Source: Haloarcula amylovorans (lineage in GTDB: Archaea > Halobacteriota > Halobacteria > Halobacteriales > Haloarculaceae). From it: a stretch of 64,000 nucleotides of DNA. The position numbers and the translations under genes are program-made. The notes below the pieces were generated by a model. That model had not been told where the DNA came from. It did not search any database and saw only the letters and a program-made list of their open reading frames with translations. The stretch spans positions 62,001-126,000 of the forward strand of contig NZ_SRIF01000002.1 in NCBI RefSeq assembly GCF_004681185.1. Reading direction: 5' to 3'. This document shows, piece after piece, positions 50,898 to 59,694 of this stretch (positions within the stretch are counted from its first letter, which is position 1; each line of letters begins with the position of its first letter).

Positions 50898-51836
50898 CAA
50901 TGTCTCGTTGAGGAACCGCAACGTCTTCGACCAGGCATCTCTCGTCGCTTCGGGCTGGAAGCTCTCGCCGCTCGGGTTGGCGAAGGCGTGACCGGCTCCC
51001 TCGTAGACGTATATCTCGTGTTCGACGCCGAGCGCATCCAGCACTCGGTTGAACTCGCGGACGGACTCGACGGGGACGACCTGATCTTCCGCGCCGAAGA
51101 TGCCCAGTACCGGGCCGTCGATATTCCGGAGCGTCGATTCGTTCGTCGTCAGCGTCCCGTAGTAGATGACCGTCGCGTTCAGATCCGCGTCGCTCAGGCT
51201 TAGTTGGAGGCTCTGACCGCCACCGAAACACCAGCCGAGACTGGCGACCTGGTCGGTCGTGTTCGGGTGGGCGCGCAGCCCCGCGGTCGCGTTGCTCATC
51301 TTCGCCACCGCCTCGTCGGGATTGTTCCGCACTTCACCGGAGAGTTGAGCGGCTTCCGAGGAGTTCGTCGCCACGCGGCCGTCGTAGAGGTCGACAGCGA
51401 AGACGACGTAGCCGTGGCCCGCGAGGATGTCGGCCATGTGCCTGATGTTCTCGTTGAGTCCCCACCACTCGTGAATCATGACGACGGCGGGGTAGGACCC
51501 GTTATCAGCCGGCCGAGCGAGGTAGCCGGACGTGCCGTTGATGGTCGTGTTCTTAGCGGTTATTGCAGAGAGATTCTCCGCGCTGAAGATGTCGGCGTTC
51601 GACCCGTTCGTGACTACACGACAGGTCCCGTTCTTCTCGATCGCACCCGGTTGACACCCCATGTGCGGCGTCTGGGTGTACGACGCCGTCGGTGCGTCCG
51701 TGGGAACTGGTGTCGTGGTGGCCGTCGTCGCGGTGGCGTTCGTCTGCGCGGCCGCCTCACTCCCTTGGAGCGCTCCCGAGCAGCCGCTCAAGAGCAACAG
51801 TACTGCCAGCGTCAATGCAAAAGCTGTGGTTCGCAT
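50883..51836 (-). CDS. Dienelactone hydrolase family lipoprotein
   Basis: 317 residues. A lipoprotein signal (MRTTAFALTLAVLLLLSGCSG, lipobox LSGC) is followed by a Thr/Pro-rich spacer (about 30-60) and then the hydrolase. VVMIHEWWGLN is the oxyanion region, LGWCFGGGQ holds the Cys nucleophile, GAEDQVVP the Asp and GAGHAFAN the His, the Cys-Asp-His triad of the family. It would act at the outer cell surface; substrate unknown. Its 3' end overlaps a dispersed hairpin. Confidence 0.9.
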   Translation of the reverse strand: MRTTAFALTLAVLLLLSGCSGALQGSEAAAQTNATATTATTTPVPTDAPTASYTQTPHMGCQPGAIEKNGTCRVVTNGSNADIFSAENLSAITAKNTTINGTSGYLARPADNGSYPAVVMIHEWWGLNENIRHMADILAGHGYVVFAVDLYDGRVATNSSEAAQLSGEVRNNPDEAVAKMSNATAGLRAHPNTTDQVASLGWCFGGGQSLQLSLSDADLNATVIYYGTLTTNESTLRNIDGPVLGIFGAEDQVVPVESVREFNRVLDALGVEHEIYVYEGAGHAFANPSGESFQPEATRDAWSKTLRFLNETLRGSE

Positions 51837-51901
51837 ATCCTGTTAGGTAAGCTACACGAATCAAAGCAGTTGTGACGGATTGGCCACGGATACTCCTCAA
51901 C

Positions 51902-52618
51902 TCAATCAGCTCGTGTGGGGACACTACCGACGCCGTTGCCACGAGCGAATCCGACGACGGCGTAGACGAACGGCGTGTCGACCAGCGCGATAGTGAGTTT
52001 CAGGAGGTACTGACCGACGACGAGCGAGAACGCTCCAGCGAGCCCCATTCCCTGAAAGAGGACGAAGCCGACGCCGACGAAGATGATCGTATCGACGAGC
52101 TGGCTCGTGGCCGTCGAGCCGACGTTGCGAAGCCAGAGCGCGTCTCCGTCAGTCGCGTCCCGCAGTGCGTGAAAGAGGAACACGTCGAGGTTCTGGCTGA
52201 CGACGTAGGCCATGAGACTGGCGACGACGATGCCAGTACTGGCCGCCAGCACGTTCCGGAACGCCGTGGGATCTACGGGTTGGGCCGCCGCGGGCAGGCC
52301 AGGCGCGAGAATCGTGCTCCAGACCAGCGCCAGCAGGACGAAGTTCATGGCGAAGCCGACGTTGACGACGACGGTGGCGGCCCGCCGGCCGTACAGTTCG
52401 GCGTAGCAATCGGAGGCGAAGAAGGTTAGCGCGTACGCCAGCGCCGCGCCGGGCAGAACCAGCGTGTCGCCAGCGAGCGGCAGCGAGAACGGGAGATCGA
52501 AGGCGAGCAGTTTCGACGCCGTGACCTGGGAGACGACCAGCGCCGTCACGAACAGCGCGACGAGAGCGATCCGGACGGGTTGGCCGTCGCTACGCATCGT
52601 CTGGCCGTCACTGCTCAT
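51902..52618 (-). CDS. Queuosine-precursor transporter (VUT/YhhQ family)
   Basis: 238 residues, six helices. VSQVTASKLLAFDLPFSLPL, ALAYALTFFASDCYAELYGRR, the NVGFAMNF region and the late TSQLVDTIIFVGVGF are hallmarks of the VUT family (YhhQ). In bacteria this family imports queuine precursors; in archaea it probably serves archaeosine or queuosine-type deazapurine salvage. Its start overlaps the end of a small ribbon-helix-helix gene by 11 bases. Confidence 0.88.
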   Translation of the reverse strand: MSSDGQTMRSDGQPVRIALVALFVTALVVSQVTASKLLAFDLPFSLPLAGDTLVLPGAALAYALTFFASDCYAELYGRRAATVVVNVGFAMNFVLLALVWSTILAPGLPAAAQPVDPTAFRNVLAASTGIVVASLMAYVVSQNLDVFLFHALRDATDGDALWLRNVGSTATSQLVDTIIFVGVGFVLFQGMGLAGAFSLVVGQYLLKLTIALVDTPFVYAVVGFARGNGVGSVPTRAD

Positions 52619-52784
52619 CGTCTAATCGTCCCTGTCGCTCGTCGATGTCGTCCAGCAGGTCGAGCGTCTTGCGGATGGAGGCGCGGATGGCCTCGCTCCG
52701 GTTGACGAACTTTCCGTCCTCACCGACGTGTTCGTCTAAGTCCCCCAGTAGCTCGGCGGGCACTTCGACGCTTATCTTGGGCAT
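52608..52784 (-). CDS. Ribbon-helix-helix (CopG-like) DNA-binding protein, 58 aa
   Basis: 58 residues: MPKISVEVPAELLGDLDEHV is the beta-strand plus first helix, and FVNRSEAIRASIRKTLDLLD the second helix. This is a complete RHH fold. It overlaps the queuosine-precursor transporter start by 11 bases and may regulate it. No cognate toxin gene is adjacent, so an antitoxin role is unlikely. Confidence 0.8.
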   Translation of the reverse strand: MPKISVEVPAELLGDLDEHVGEDGKFVNRSEAIRASIRKTLDLLDDIDERQGRLDDEQ

Positions 52785-52829
52785 ATCTGGAGAATATCGA
52801 CAGGCCCGCTTAAATCAGTCGGCTCGCCG

Positions 52830-55052
52830 TCAGTCCGCGGGGTCGCTCCGGCCTTTCGGCGTCCGGCGGCCGCCCAGCGTGTACACCCAGAGGATGCCCA
52901 GACCGACGAGGTACGCGAGCGACACCGGGATGCCGACCAGCAGCATCGTGAAGATGCCGCTGGGCGAGAGGATGGCCGAGAGCGCGACGATGGCGATGAC
53001 CACCTCGCGCCAGCGTTTGTACATCAGCTCGAAGGGGACGATGCCACCCCGGTGAAACAGGAACATCGTCACGGGAATCTCCACGAGCAGACCGATACCG
53101 ACGGTGAGGAAGAACACCAACCACCCGAACTTGCTGATGCGGTAGGCGATGACCATGTTCGCCTGCAACTGGTCGTAGGCGATCGCCGAGATGGTCATCG
53201 GCGCGACGTAGAGAAAGCCCAACAGACTCCCACCGACGAGTGCCACGAACACCGTCCCGCCCCAGACGAGCAGGACGTTGCGGTCACCGACGACGAAGCC
53301 GCGTTCGCGCAACGCCGGCCATGCGAAGTACAGTAACAGCGGAACGACGGAGACGAACCCGAGGATGGTCGAGAACTTCACGATGAAGACGAGGTGCTCG
53401 ACTGGATGGAGCGTGACGATGTCGAACCCTTCGGCCATTCCCGGCGGCAGACGGCTGACGAAGGTGTTCTGTAGCCGCTCGATGCCGCCCGAATAGAGGA
53501 AGAAGAATGCGCCGGCGAGGACGGCACCGAACACGCCCATGATCCAGAACGCCTTGGATGCGATGGAGTCGAAGATAAAGCGCAGGTCGTAGTAGTACCC
53601 GCCGACATCGTCTTCGGTCTTCTCCTCCTCGGAGAAGGCGCTCATCATGCCGGCGGTGGTCGAAGCGAGGACGTTCTCGTCTTCGCCGCCGTCGCCACTC
53701 TCGGCTGTCGCGGCGTCGGCGTTGGCAGCCTGAGCGACCTCCTGATCGGATTCGTCGCCCTCGTTGGCCATATCCCAGCGGTCGAGGATGAGCTGGGCCT
53801 TCTCCTGGTCGCCCTCCGAGAGCGCAGTGTCGGCGTGGGCCAGCGCCTGTTCCTCGCTCATTTCCTCGAACACTTCCGGCGGCGCGACTTCGACGGCCGC
53901 CCCGTCGATCTCGTCGATGTCGATGGCCGTCGGGTCGCCGTGTCGCCGGCCCGAGGGGGCAGCGCTCTGGCCTAGCGCCTTCAGGACGTAGTAGTAGAGG
54001 ACGCCGACGGCGACGAGGAGGCCGAGCGCCGCGCCGAGAACGATGGCCGTCGTCTCGGCCGTGAGGCCGAACAGCGCCGGGCGTGCGAGGTTTCCGGTGA
54101 GCCGCGAGGAGTACTGGGCGGCGTACGCTTCGGCCGCCTGCACGTACTCGAAGGCCGACGTGGTCAACACGAGGTACACCGCGCCGCCGACGGCGACGAC
54201 GACGCCCAGCAGGACGTTCCAGTGACTCGCGGCGACTCGTCGCGTGCTGATGAGGTCCGAAGAGCGTTTGATCGTAACCGCGAGCTTCGAGAGCGCGAGA
54301 CTCAGCGCGTAGAGGCCACACAGCGGTGCGGCCCACATGATCTGCGTAAAGGGGTCCGGCGGCGAGAACAGCGCCCCGAAGGCGAAGATGATGACCACGG
54401 CGTAGCGCCACTTGTCCCGGAACGTCTCGTAGGGGACGATCCCGGTGTACGAAAGGACGGTCATCAACAGCGGCAACTGCGCGGCGAGTCCGAACGACGC
54501 CGCCAGCAAGAAGACGAACTGCGCCCATTTGACGATGGAGTATTGCGGCTTGAACCCAGCGGAGATCGCGTTGCCCGCCAGGAAGTTGAACATCATCGGG
54601 AAGAACAGTTCGTAGGCATAGGCGACGCCGACGGCGAACAGCCCCAGACTGGTGAAGACGAACAGCGCCCCTTTCCAGACCGGGATGTGTTCGGCGGGCC
54701 ACCATCCCCGCTGGCGCAGTCCGTCCCGCCCAAAGTAGACGAGCAGGGGCAAGGCCATGAGAATGCCGACGACGGCCCCAATCTTCACCTGCAAGAGGAT
54801 GACGTCGAAGGGCGTGACCGCGACGATGTTCGCGGCCTCCTGCGTCGTGAGGTCCATCTTCGAGTACAGGAGGTCCTGCTTGAGCTGGTCCCAGACCCCG
54901 TATTGCAGGGCCATGATGGTCCCCATCATTCCGACGACGAAGACGATGAACACCTTCTGGAGGTGCGTCTGTGCGGTGCCGAGCATCGCCCCCAGCGTCG
55001 CCCGACCGCTTTGGACAGTCTGGACGGTGTCCTCGTCTATCGCACTCGCCAT
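52830..55052 (-). CDS. tatC2: Twin-arginine translocase TatC, double (fused) form
   Basis: 740 residues: two complete TatC cores joined by a long acidic linker. The N-terminal core (about 1-345, from TVQTVQSGRATLGAMLGTAQ) has six helices and the P/E residues of TatC. Extra helices and the acidic linker (about 400-510, IDIDEIDGAAVEVAPPEVFEE and onward) lead to the C-terminal core (about 510-730, GFVSVVPLLLYFAWPALRERG). This TatCt layout is known only from haloarchaea, which export most proteins folded through Tat. ATG 55052 (MASAIDEDTVQ) fits the family start. Divergent from the single TatC gene. Confidence 0.95.
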   Translation of the reverse strand: MASAIDEDTVQTVQSGRATLGAMLGTAQTHLQKVFIVFVVGMMGTIMALQYGVWDQLKQDLLYSKMDLTTQEAANIVAVTPFDVILLQVKIGAVVGILMALPLLVYFGRDGLRQRGWWPAEHIPVWKGALFVFTSLGLFAVGVAYAYELFFPMMFNFLAGNAISAGFKPQYSIVKWAQFVFLLAASFGLAAQLPLLMTVLSYTGIVPYETFRDKWRYAVVIIFAFGALFSPPDPFTQIMWAAPLCGLYALSLALSKLAVTIKRSSDLISTRRVAASHWNVLLGVVVAVGGAVYLVLTTSAFEYVQAAEAYAAQYSSRLTGNLARPALFGLTAETTAIVLGAALGLLVAVGVLYYYVLKALGQSAAPSGRRHGDPTAIDIDEIDGAAVEVAPPEVFEEMSEEQALAHADTALSEGDQEKAQLILDRWDMANEGDESDQEVAQAANADAATAESGDGGEDENVLASTTAGMMSAFSEEEKTEDDVGGYYYDLRFIFDSIASKAFWIMGVFGAVLAGAFFFLYSGGIERLQNTFVSRLPPGMAEGFDIVTLHPVEHLVFIVKFSTILGFVSVVPLLLYFAWPALRERGFVVGDRNVLLVWGGTVFVALVGGSLLGFLYVAPMTISAIAYDQLQANMVIAYRISKFGWLVFFLTVGIGLLVEIPVTMFLFHRGGIVPFELMYKRWREVVIAIVALSAILSPSGIFTMLLVGIPVSLAYLVGLGILWVYTLGGRRTPKGRSDPAD

Positions 55053-55172
55053 CTTCCGTGAGGATAGCCGAGTCGTCGTTATCAATTTGTCCATCACGCG
55101 AGCGTCCGAACCCCCTGAGCGTGGCCGCTCGAAAAGAAAGTTTACAACTACCACCCCCAAATGCAGTGCCAG

Positions 55173-57185
55173 ATGGTGGACGGCGACGAGGACGAGGAGC
55201 GCTCCGACCCCGATGAGCCGCGCGACCCACCAACGTTGGACGACAACGAAGCCGAGGTCAATCCGCAGGACGACCAAGACACGTCCGACGACGAACTCGC
55301 AGTCGAGGACGAATCGACGGCTGCCGAGTGGTTCGACTCCGAGACCGACAGTAACGATGGCCAAGACGAGGCTCCTCCGGAGCCGCACGAGGAGGAGCCT
55401 GACGGCGACGAGACGGTCGACAACGCCGTCGTCGACGACTCGGCGTCGGGACTTGGCTCCGGAGCGTCCGACGACGACGAACCGCTCGTCTCGCCCGACG
55501 AAGACGACAACGAGGCCGAGTTCAACCCGCCAGAGCGCGACTACGACGAGGACCGGTACGCGGAGCCCGAGGAGGACCTGCCGGACACCGATTCGATGGC
55601 GTCGGGCGGCCTCGACTCCGAGCGGATCGAACGCGACGACGACCTCGAACCCATAAGCGACGACCTCGACCCGATAGGCGACGCGCCCGCCGGTGGCAAC
55701 GAGGCGACCACCGGGGCACACGCCCTGCCTGAACCGACGCGACCCGGCCTGTTCGACCGTGAACCGGCCGATGTCGAAGCCGCTGTCCCGGCCGACGTGC
55801 CCGTCGACCGGGGAATCCCCCCGACGCCGAGTCACGACTCGGACGCTGGCGGTGCGCCGGCGACTGGCGCTGGCGACCCGGGGCACGGCTCTAACGGGGA
55901 AGCGGGACTCGGCGGCGCGCCCGACGACCAGGAGATGCCGCTCGCCGACCACGTCGAGGAGATGGCGATGCGCCTGTTCGTCGTCGTCGGCGTGATGTCC
56001 GTCGTCGCCGTCCTCACCCTTCCCGTCTCGGACGAGCTCATCAACTTCCTCTGGTACTCCTTCCTCGACGGCCCTGCCGAAGCCTGTAGCCAGGTCGCCG
56101 TCAGCGCCCAGCAGGGCGGCGAGGCCGTCGGCCCCGCCGGTGCGGACTGTCCGCACATCTACAGCCCGCTGTCGCTGATATTCGCGCGGCTGAAAGTCGC
56201 GTCGTTAGTGGGCATGATCGTCGCTCTGCCGGTCTTCGTCTACCAGACGTACTTGTTCATGCGACCGGGGCTGTACCCCCGCGAGCGGCGCTACTACCTC
56301 GCCGCGGTCCCGACGAGCCTCGTGCTCGCAGCCGTCGGCGTCGCCTTCGCGTACTTCGCCGTCCTGCGGGCGATGTTTGATTACTTCAGCGTCTACTCCG
56401 ACCGGGCCGCCGACCTCGCGTTCGGGCTGGGCGATACGTTCAGCCTCATGGTCCTGATGCTCGGCTTCTTCGCGCTGGTCTTCCAGATTCCGCTGTTCGT
56501 GATGCTCGCCATCATGATGGGCGTGACGACCCGGCGGTGGCTCGTCGAGCGCCGCCTCTACTTCTGGGGCGGGTTCGCCGCTGTCGCATTCGTCTTCAGT
56601 CCCGACCCCACCGGGATGGCCCCGCTGATGGTCGCCGTGACGATGATCGGCCTCTTCGAGGGGACGCTCCTGCTGTTGAAGTGGACCGGGAGCAGTTCGC
56701 CCATCCCGAGCATCGACGACCTCACGGACCGCCGACCGACCATCTACGCGCTGTTCGCGCTGGTCGGCTACGTCGTGAGTCCCCTCCCAGTCCCCACCGG
56801 CTACTACGAGGAGTTGCCCGCGACGATAACGGACACGCTGGCAACGGTGGGGCTCGCCCCGCCGATACTCGTCGGCGGCGGCCTCATCGTCCTGTTCGAG
56901 CTGACGGCGTACGTCAACAAGAACTACTACGGGAGCGTCCGCCTCTGGCGGGGTCTCCGCCGGGCCCGCCTGCCGCTCTGGACGGTGGCCATCGTCGTCG
57001 GCTACCTCTCCAGTCCCGACCCCGCGCTGTTCCGCCTCGTCCAGCAGTTCAGCGTCGAACCGACCATCGCGGCGGCTATCGCCGTCGGCCTCGTCGTCCT
57101 CTTCGAGGGGACGCTCGCGCTCGCTCGCTGGCGGAGCGGTGACCCCGAGGACGACCATGATGCGGAATTCGAGGCCGAGACATGA
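55173..57185 (+). CDS. tatC1: Twin-arginine translocase TatC, single form, with long acidic N-terminus
   Basis: 670 residues. The first ~255 residues are a low-complexity Asp/Glu/Pro/Gly region with no fold visible. The TatC core follows, from EMPLADHVEEMAMRLFVVVGV through FARLKVASLVGMIVALPVFVYQTYLFMRPGLYPRERR. Further helices continue to the end (about residue 655), some beyond the six usual for TatC. TTTACA at 55141-55146 is the TATA-like element. ATG 55173 is chosen over 55161 because the latter would lie before the expected transcription start. Partner of the double TatC encoded divergently. Confidence 0.92.
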   Translation: MVDGDEDEERSDPDEPRDPPTLDDNEAEVNPQDDQDTSDDELAVEDESTAAEWFDSETDSNDGQDEAPPEPHEEEPDGDETVDNAVVDDSASGLGSGASDDDEPLVSPDEDDNEAEFNPPERDYDEDRYAEPEEDLPDTDSMASGGLDSERIERDDDLEPISDDLDPIGDAPAGGNEATTGAHALPEPTRPGLFDREPADVEAAVPADVPVDRGIPPTPSHDSDAGGAPATGAGDPGHGSNGEAGLGGAPDDQEMPLADHVEEMAMRLFVVVGVMSVVAVLTLPVSDELINFLWYSFLDGPAEACSQVAVSAQQGGEAVGPAGADCPHIYSPLSLIFARLKVASLVGMIVALPVFVYQTYLFMRPGLYPRERRYYLAAVPTSLVLAAVGVAFAYFAVLRAMFDYFSVYSDRAADLAFGLGDTFSLMVLMLGFFALVFQIPLFVMLAIMMGVTTRRWLVERRLYFWGGFAAVAFVFSPDPTGMAPLMVAVTMIGLFEGTLLLLKWTGSSSPIPSIDDLTDRRPTIYALFALVGYVVSPLPVPTGYYEELPATITDTLATVGLAPPILVGGGLIVLFELTAYVNKNYYGSVRLWRGLRRARLPLWTVAIVVGYLSSPDPALFRLVQQFSVEPTIAAAIAVGLVVLFEGTLALARWRSGDPEDDHDAEFEAET

Positions 57186-57799
57186 GCACGGTGCTCGTCG
57201 TCCGCCACGGCGAGACTGCCTGGAACCGCGAGGGCCGCGTCCAGGGGTGGGCACCGACCGAACTGACCGACCGCGGCCGCGAGCAAGCGACGGCGCTGGG
57301 TTCGTGGCTCGCCGAGAACTACGACGTGGACCGTGTCCGCTCCTCGGACCTCCAACGGACCCGTGAGACAGCCGAACACGCGGTCGACGCCGCCGAGGCC
57401 CTCCCCGACCCGACGGTCGACGAGTCGTGGCGCGAACGCGGCTTCGGCGTCTATCAGGGCTTTCTCGCCAAGGACCTCTTCGACCGCCATCCCGGCCACG
57501 AGCCGGAAGCGAGCGTCTCGGTTCTCGACGCCGCCCCCGAGGGCGGCGAGAGTATTGTGGCCTTTTGTGACCGCGTCGAGTCGGCGTGGACGGAGTTCTG
57601 CGAGACGGTCGACGACGGCGAGACGGTGGTGCTGGTCACCCACGGCGGCGTCATCAAAATCCTGCTCTCGGTCGTGGCCGACCGCGGCCGCGAGCAGACG
57701 CTCTCGGGCCACTCGCCGCCGAACTGCTCGGTGACCGAGATTCGTCTCGACGGCGACGAGCCGGAGCTCGTGAGTGAAGGCGACGCGGTGTGGGACTAG
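57182..57799 (+). CDS. Histidine phosphatase (phosphoglycerate mutase-like)
   Basis: 205 residues. VLVVRHGETAWNREGRVQGWAP contains the RHG catalytic histidine, SSDLQRTRETAE the second Arg, ERGFGVYQG the acid and LVTHGGVIKILL the second histidine. Phosphomonoesterase or mutase activity on sugar or nucleotide phosphates is expected; substrate unknown. ATGA overlap with the TatC1 stop indicates co-translation. Confidence 0.92.
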   Translation: MSTVLVVRHGETAWNREGRVQGWAPTELTDRGREQATALGSWLAENYDVDRVRSSDLQRTRETAEHAVDAAEALPDPTVDESWRERGFGVYQGFLAKDLFDRHPGHEPEASVSVLDAAPEGGESIVAFCDRVESAWTEFCETVDDGETVVLVTHGGVIKILLSVVADRGREQTLSGHSPPNCSVTEIRLDGDEPELVSEGDAVWD

Positions 57800-57828
57800 C
57801 GAGGTTCCGAACGAAGTGCGGAACCTCG
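57800..57828. repeat. CGAGG..CCTCG hairpin (copy at 57.8 kb)
   Basis: CGAGGTTCCG-(9)-CGGAACCTCG directly after the phosphatase stop, a 10-bp perfect stem in 29 bases, followed by AATTGCGAGCGG (57829-57840). Could act as a terminator; related to hairpins at 50.87 and 61.83 kb. Confidence 0.65.
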
Positions 57829-57892
57829 AATTGCGAGCGGTGACAGCAGGGAACCGCGAGCAGTAGCGAAGACCGCGGAAGCGCAGCGGCGT

Positions 57893-58621
57893 TCACCTAT
57901 CGGAGTCACCGACGTACGACACGTCGATCGTCACATCGACCCGATGCCGAAGGCGGACCAGTAGCACGAAACCGACGGAGGAGGCCGCGACGGTCGCGAG
58001 ATTCACCATCCCCTCCGCTATTGGATCGACGTCTTCTGGCGGCCGCCGAAACACCCGATAGTACGACCCGTTGCTCAGCCGTATCGGCGTCGCCGGCGGC
58101 ACCACCGCACGATAGGACGCTGTGTCACCCGTTCGGGCCGTCTCTGCGACGACCGGTGGAACGTCATGGGAGGCTACAGCACGGGAAATATCCCGAAGCG
58201 CCGTTTCCGGTGGCACGGCGTCGAGTGCCAGCTCGACTGGATACAGCCCGTCGCTCCGCTGTGCGGAGCTGTTCGTGACGGTGGTCGTCTCGTAGACAGT
58301 GCCGTTCAGCAGCACGTATCGGTACTCGTCGGAGAACCTGTTCAAATTCGACGACGGGTTTGTGCTGTACCAGCCGCTCGGAACCGTCTCGTTCTCGAGG
58401 AGCAACCGTTCGAAGGCACACGGGCGAATTCGCAACAGCCCCGAGCATGCGATCTGGTCGCTGATAGCGGCCCCCGGTGGGACAGCGTCCGGGGCGGCGT
58501 ACTCGATACCGGCGTCGGTCGTCGTGACTTCGACGCGCTCGTAGCGGTACTGCGAATCGGCGAGATGCAGAGCGGGCATCCAGAGGGGGGCGACGAGGAA
58601 GGCTACGGCCACGAGCCCCAC
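57893..58621 (-). CDS. Exported/membrane protein, 242 aa
   Basis: A hydrophobic N-terminal segment (MGLVAVAFLVAPLWMPALHL) is followed by about 170 extracytoplasmic residues. These include two cysteines (QIACSGLLRIRPCAFERLLL) and several NxT/NxS sites (ENETVPS, NGTVYETTT, TNSSAQ). A second membrane helix (MVNLATVAASSVGFVLLVRL) and a short tail finish it. Start is uncertain: GTG 58621 is the first usable codon, but the upstream in-frame codons read TIDVFDALRDAF, which looks like real protein without a canonical start. Family unknown. Confidence 0.6.
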   Translation of the reverse strand: MGLVAVAFLVAPLWMPALHLADSQYRYERVEVTTTDAGIEYAAPDAVPPGAAISDQIACSGLLRIRPCAFERLLLENETVPSGWYSTNPSSNLNRFSDEYRYVLLNGTVYETTTVTNSSAQRSDGLYPVELALDAVPPETALRDISRAVASHDVPPVVAETARTGDTASYRAVVPPATPIRLSNGSYYRVFRRPPEDVDPIAEGMVNLATVAASSVGFVLLVRLRHRVDVTIDVSYVGDSDR

Positions 58622-58701
58622 GAACGCGTCGCGGAGGGCATCGAATACGTCGATGGTGAGAGAGGAGAAAAGTCTTGCTCGGTTCGAAAGGGGCAGCGCA
58701 G

Positions 58702-59574
58702 TCAGTCGTCGACGCTCGGGTAGTCGGCGTCGAAGACGTTCGAGACCACGTCGTCCTCACTTTGCTCCTCTTCGGGGCTGACGCTGCCGGTCTGGTAGCC
58801 GTGGAGGTCGAGCGTGACGTGGTCGAAGCCACAATCTTCGACGTGGTCGCGAGCCGCCCGGACGAAGTCGGGGTCCAGCGCCGCCTCCAGTTCCGCCTCG
58901 CCGACTTCGATGCGGGCCAGGCCGTCGTGGTCGCGCACGCGGAACTGCTCGAAACCCCACGTCCGGAGTAGACGTTCGGCCTTCTCGACGCGAGAGAGTC
59001 GGTCTTCGGTCACTTCGAGACCGGTCGGGATGCGCGAGGAGAGACACGCCATCGAGGGCTTGTCGGCGACCGAGAGGTCGTACTCGCGAGCGATGTCACG
59101 GACCTCGGGCTTCTCGATGTCGTGTTCCAGGAGCGGGGAGTAGGCGTCCAGTTCCTCGACGGCTCGGAGACCGGGGCGGTGGCCCTCGCCCACGTCGGAG
59201 GCGTTGGTGCCGTCACAGACCACGTCGATGCCCAGTTCCCGAGCGCGGTCGTACATCGCGCCCAGTCGCATCGACCGGCAGTGATAACACCGCATGTCGT
59301 CGTTCTCGATGAACTCCTGACTGTCGAGTTCGGAGAACTCCACGATCTCGTGGCGGATGCCGATCTCCTCGGCGACCCGGGTTGCGTCCTCCAACTCGGC
59401 GGCGGGCAGCGTCTCGGACTTTGCGGTACAGGCGATGGCGTCCTCGCCGAGGGCGTCGTGGGCCAGCGCCGCGACGACGCTCGAATCGACGCCACCGGAG
59501 AACGCGACGAGCACGCCGTCACGCGATTGTAGGTCCTCGCGGGCGGCGGCCAGTTTCTCCGCGACAGCAGACAT
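58702..59574 (-). CDS. larE: ATP-dependent sacrificial sulfur transferase LarE
   Basis: 290 residues. GVLVAFSGGVDSSVVA is the PP-loop, MRCYHCRSMRLG the CxxC region, and KPSMACLSSRIPTG contains the Cys whose sulfur is sacrificed. LarE builds the thiolated nickel-pincer cofactor of lactate racemase and relatives. LarB and LarC genes are not in the window, so the destination of the cofactor cannot be told. ATG 59574 is chosen; divergent from the MutS-like gene. Confidence 0.9.
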   Translation of the reverse strand: MSAVAEKLAAAREDLQSRDGVLVAFSGGVDSSVVAALAHDALGEDAIACTAKSETLPAAELEDATRVAEEIGIRHEIVEFSELDSQEFIENDDMRCYHCRSMRLGAMYDRARELGIDVVCDGTNASDVGEGHRPGLRAVEELDAYSPLLEHDIEKPEVRDIAREYDLSVADKPSMACLSSRIPTGLEVTEDRLSRVEKAERLLRTWGFEQFRVRDHDGLARIEVGEAELEAALDPDFVRAARDHVEDCGFDHVTLDLHGYQTGSVSPEEEQSEDDVVSNVFDADYPSVDD

Positions 59575-59694
59575 GAACTCCCCTATCGGGCGGACGGCAA
59601 AAACGCCTTCGCGTCGGGCCTCCCTGCGAGAGGCCGGAGACACGTCAGCGAGCGACAACGGGTTTTTTCTCGTCGGCCTCGAATGAGTCGGCAG

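Noticed and set aside
52608..52784. Ribbon-helix-helix protein as antitoxin
   Set aside because: No toxin-sized partner next to it; it overlaps a transporter gene instead.
55053..56156. N-terminal extension of the double TatC frame by ~370 residues
   Set aside because: It overlaps the divergent TatC gene on the other strand and lacks protein character. The family start motif lies at 55052.
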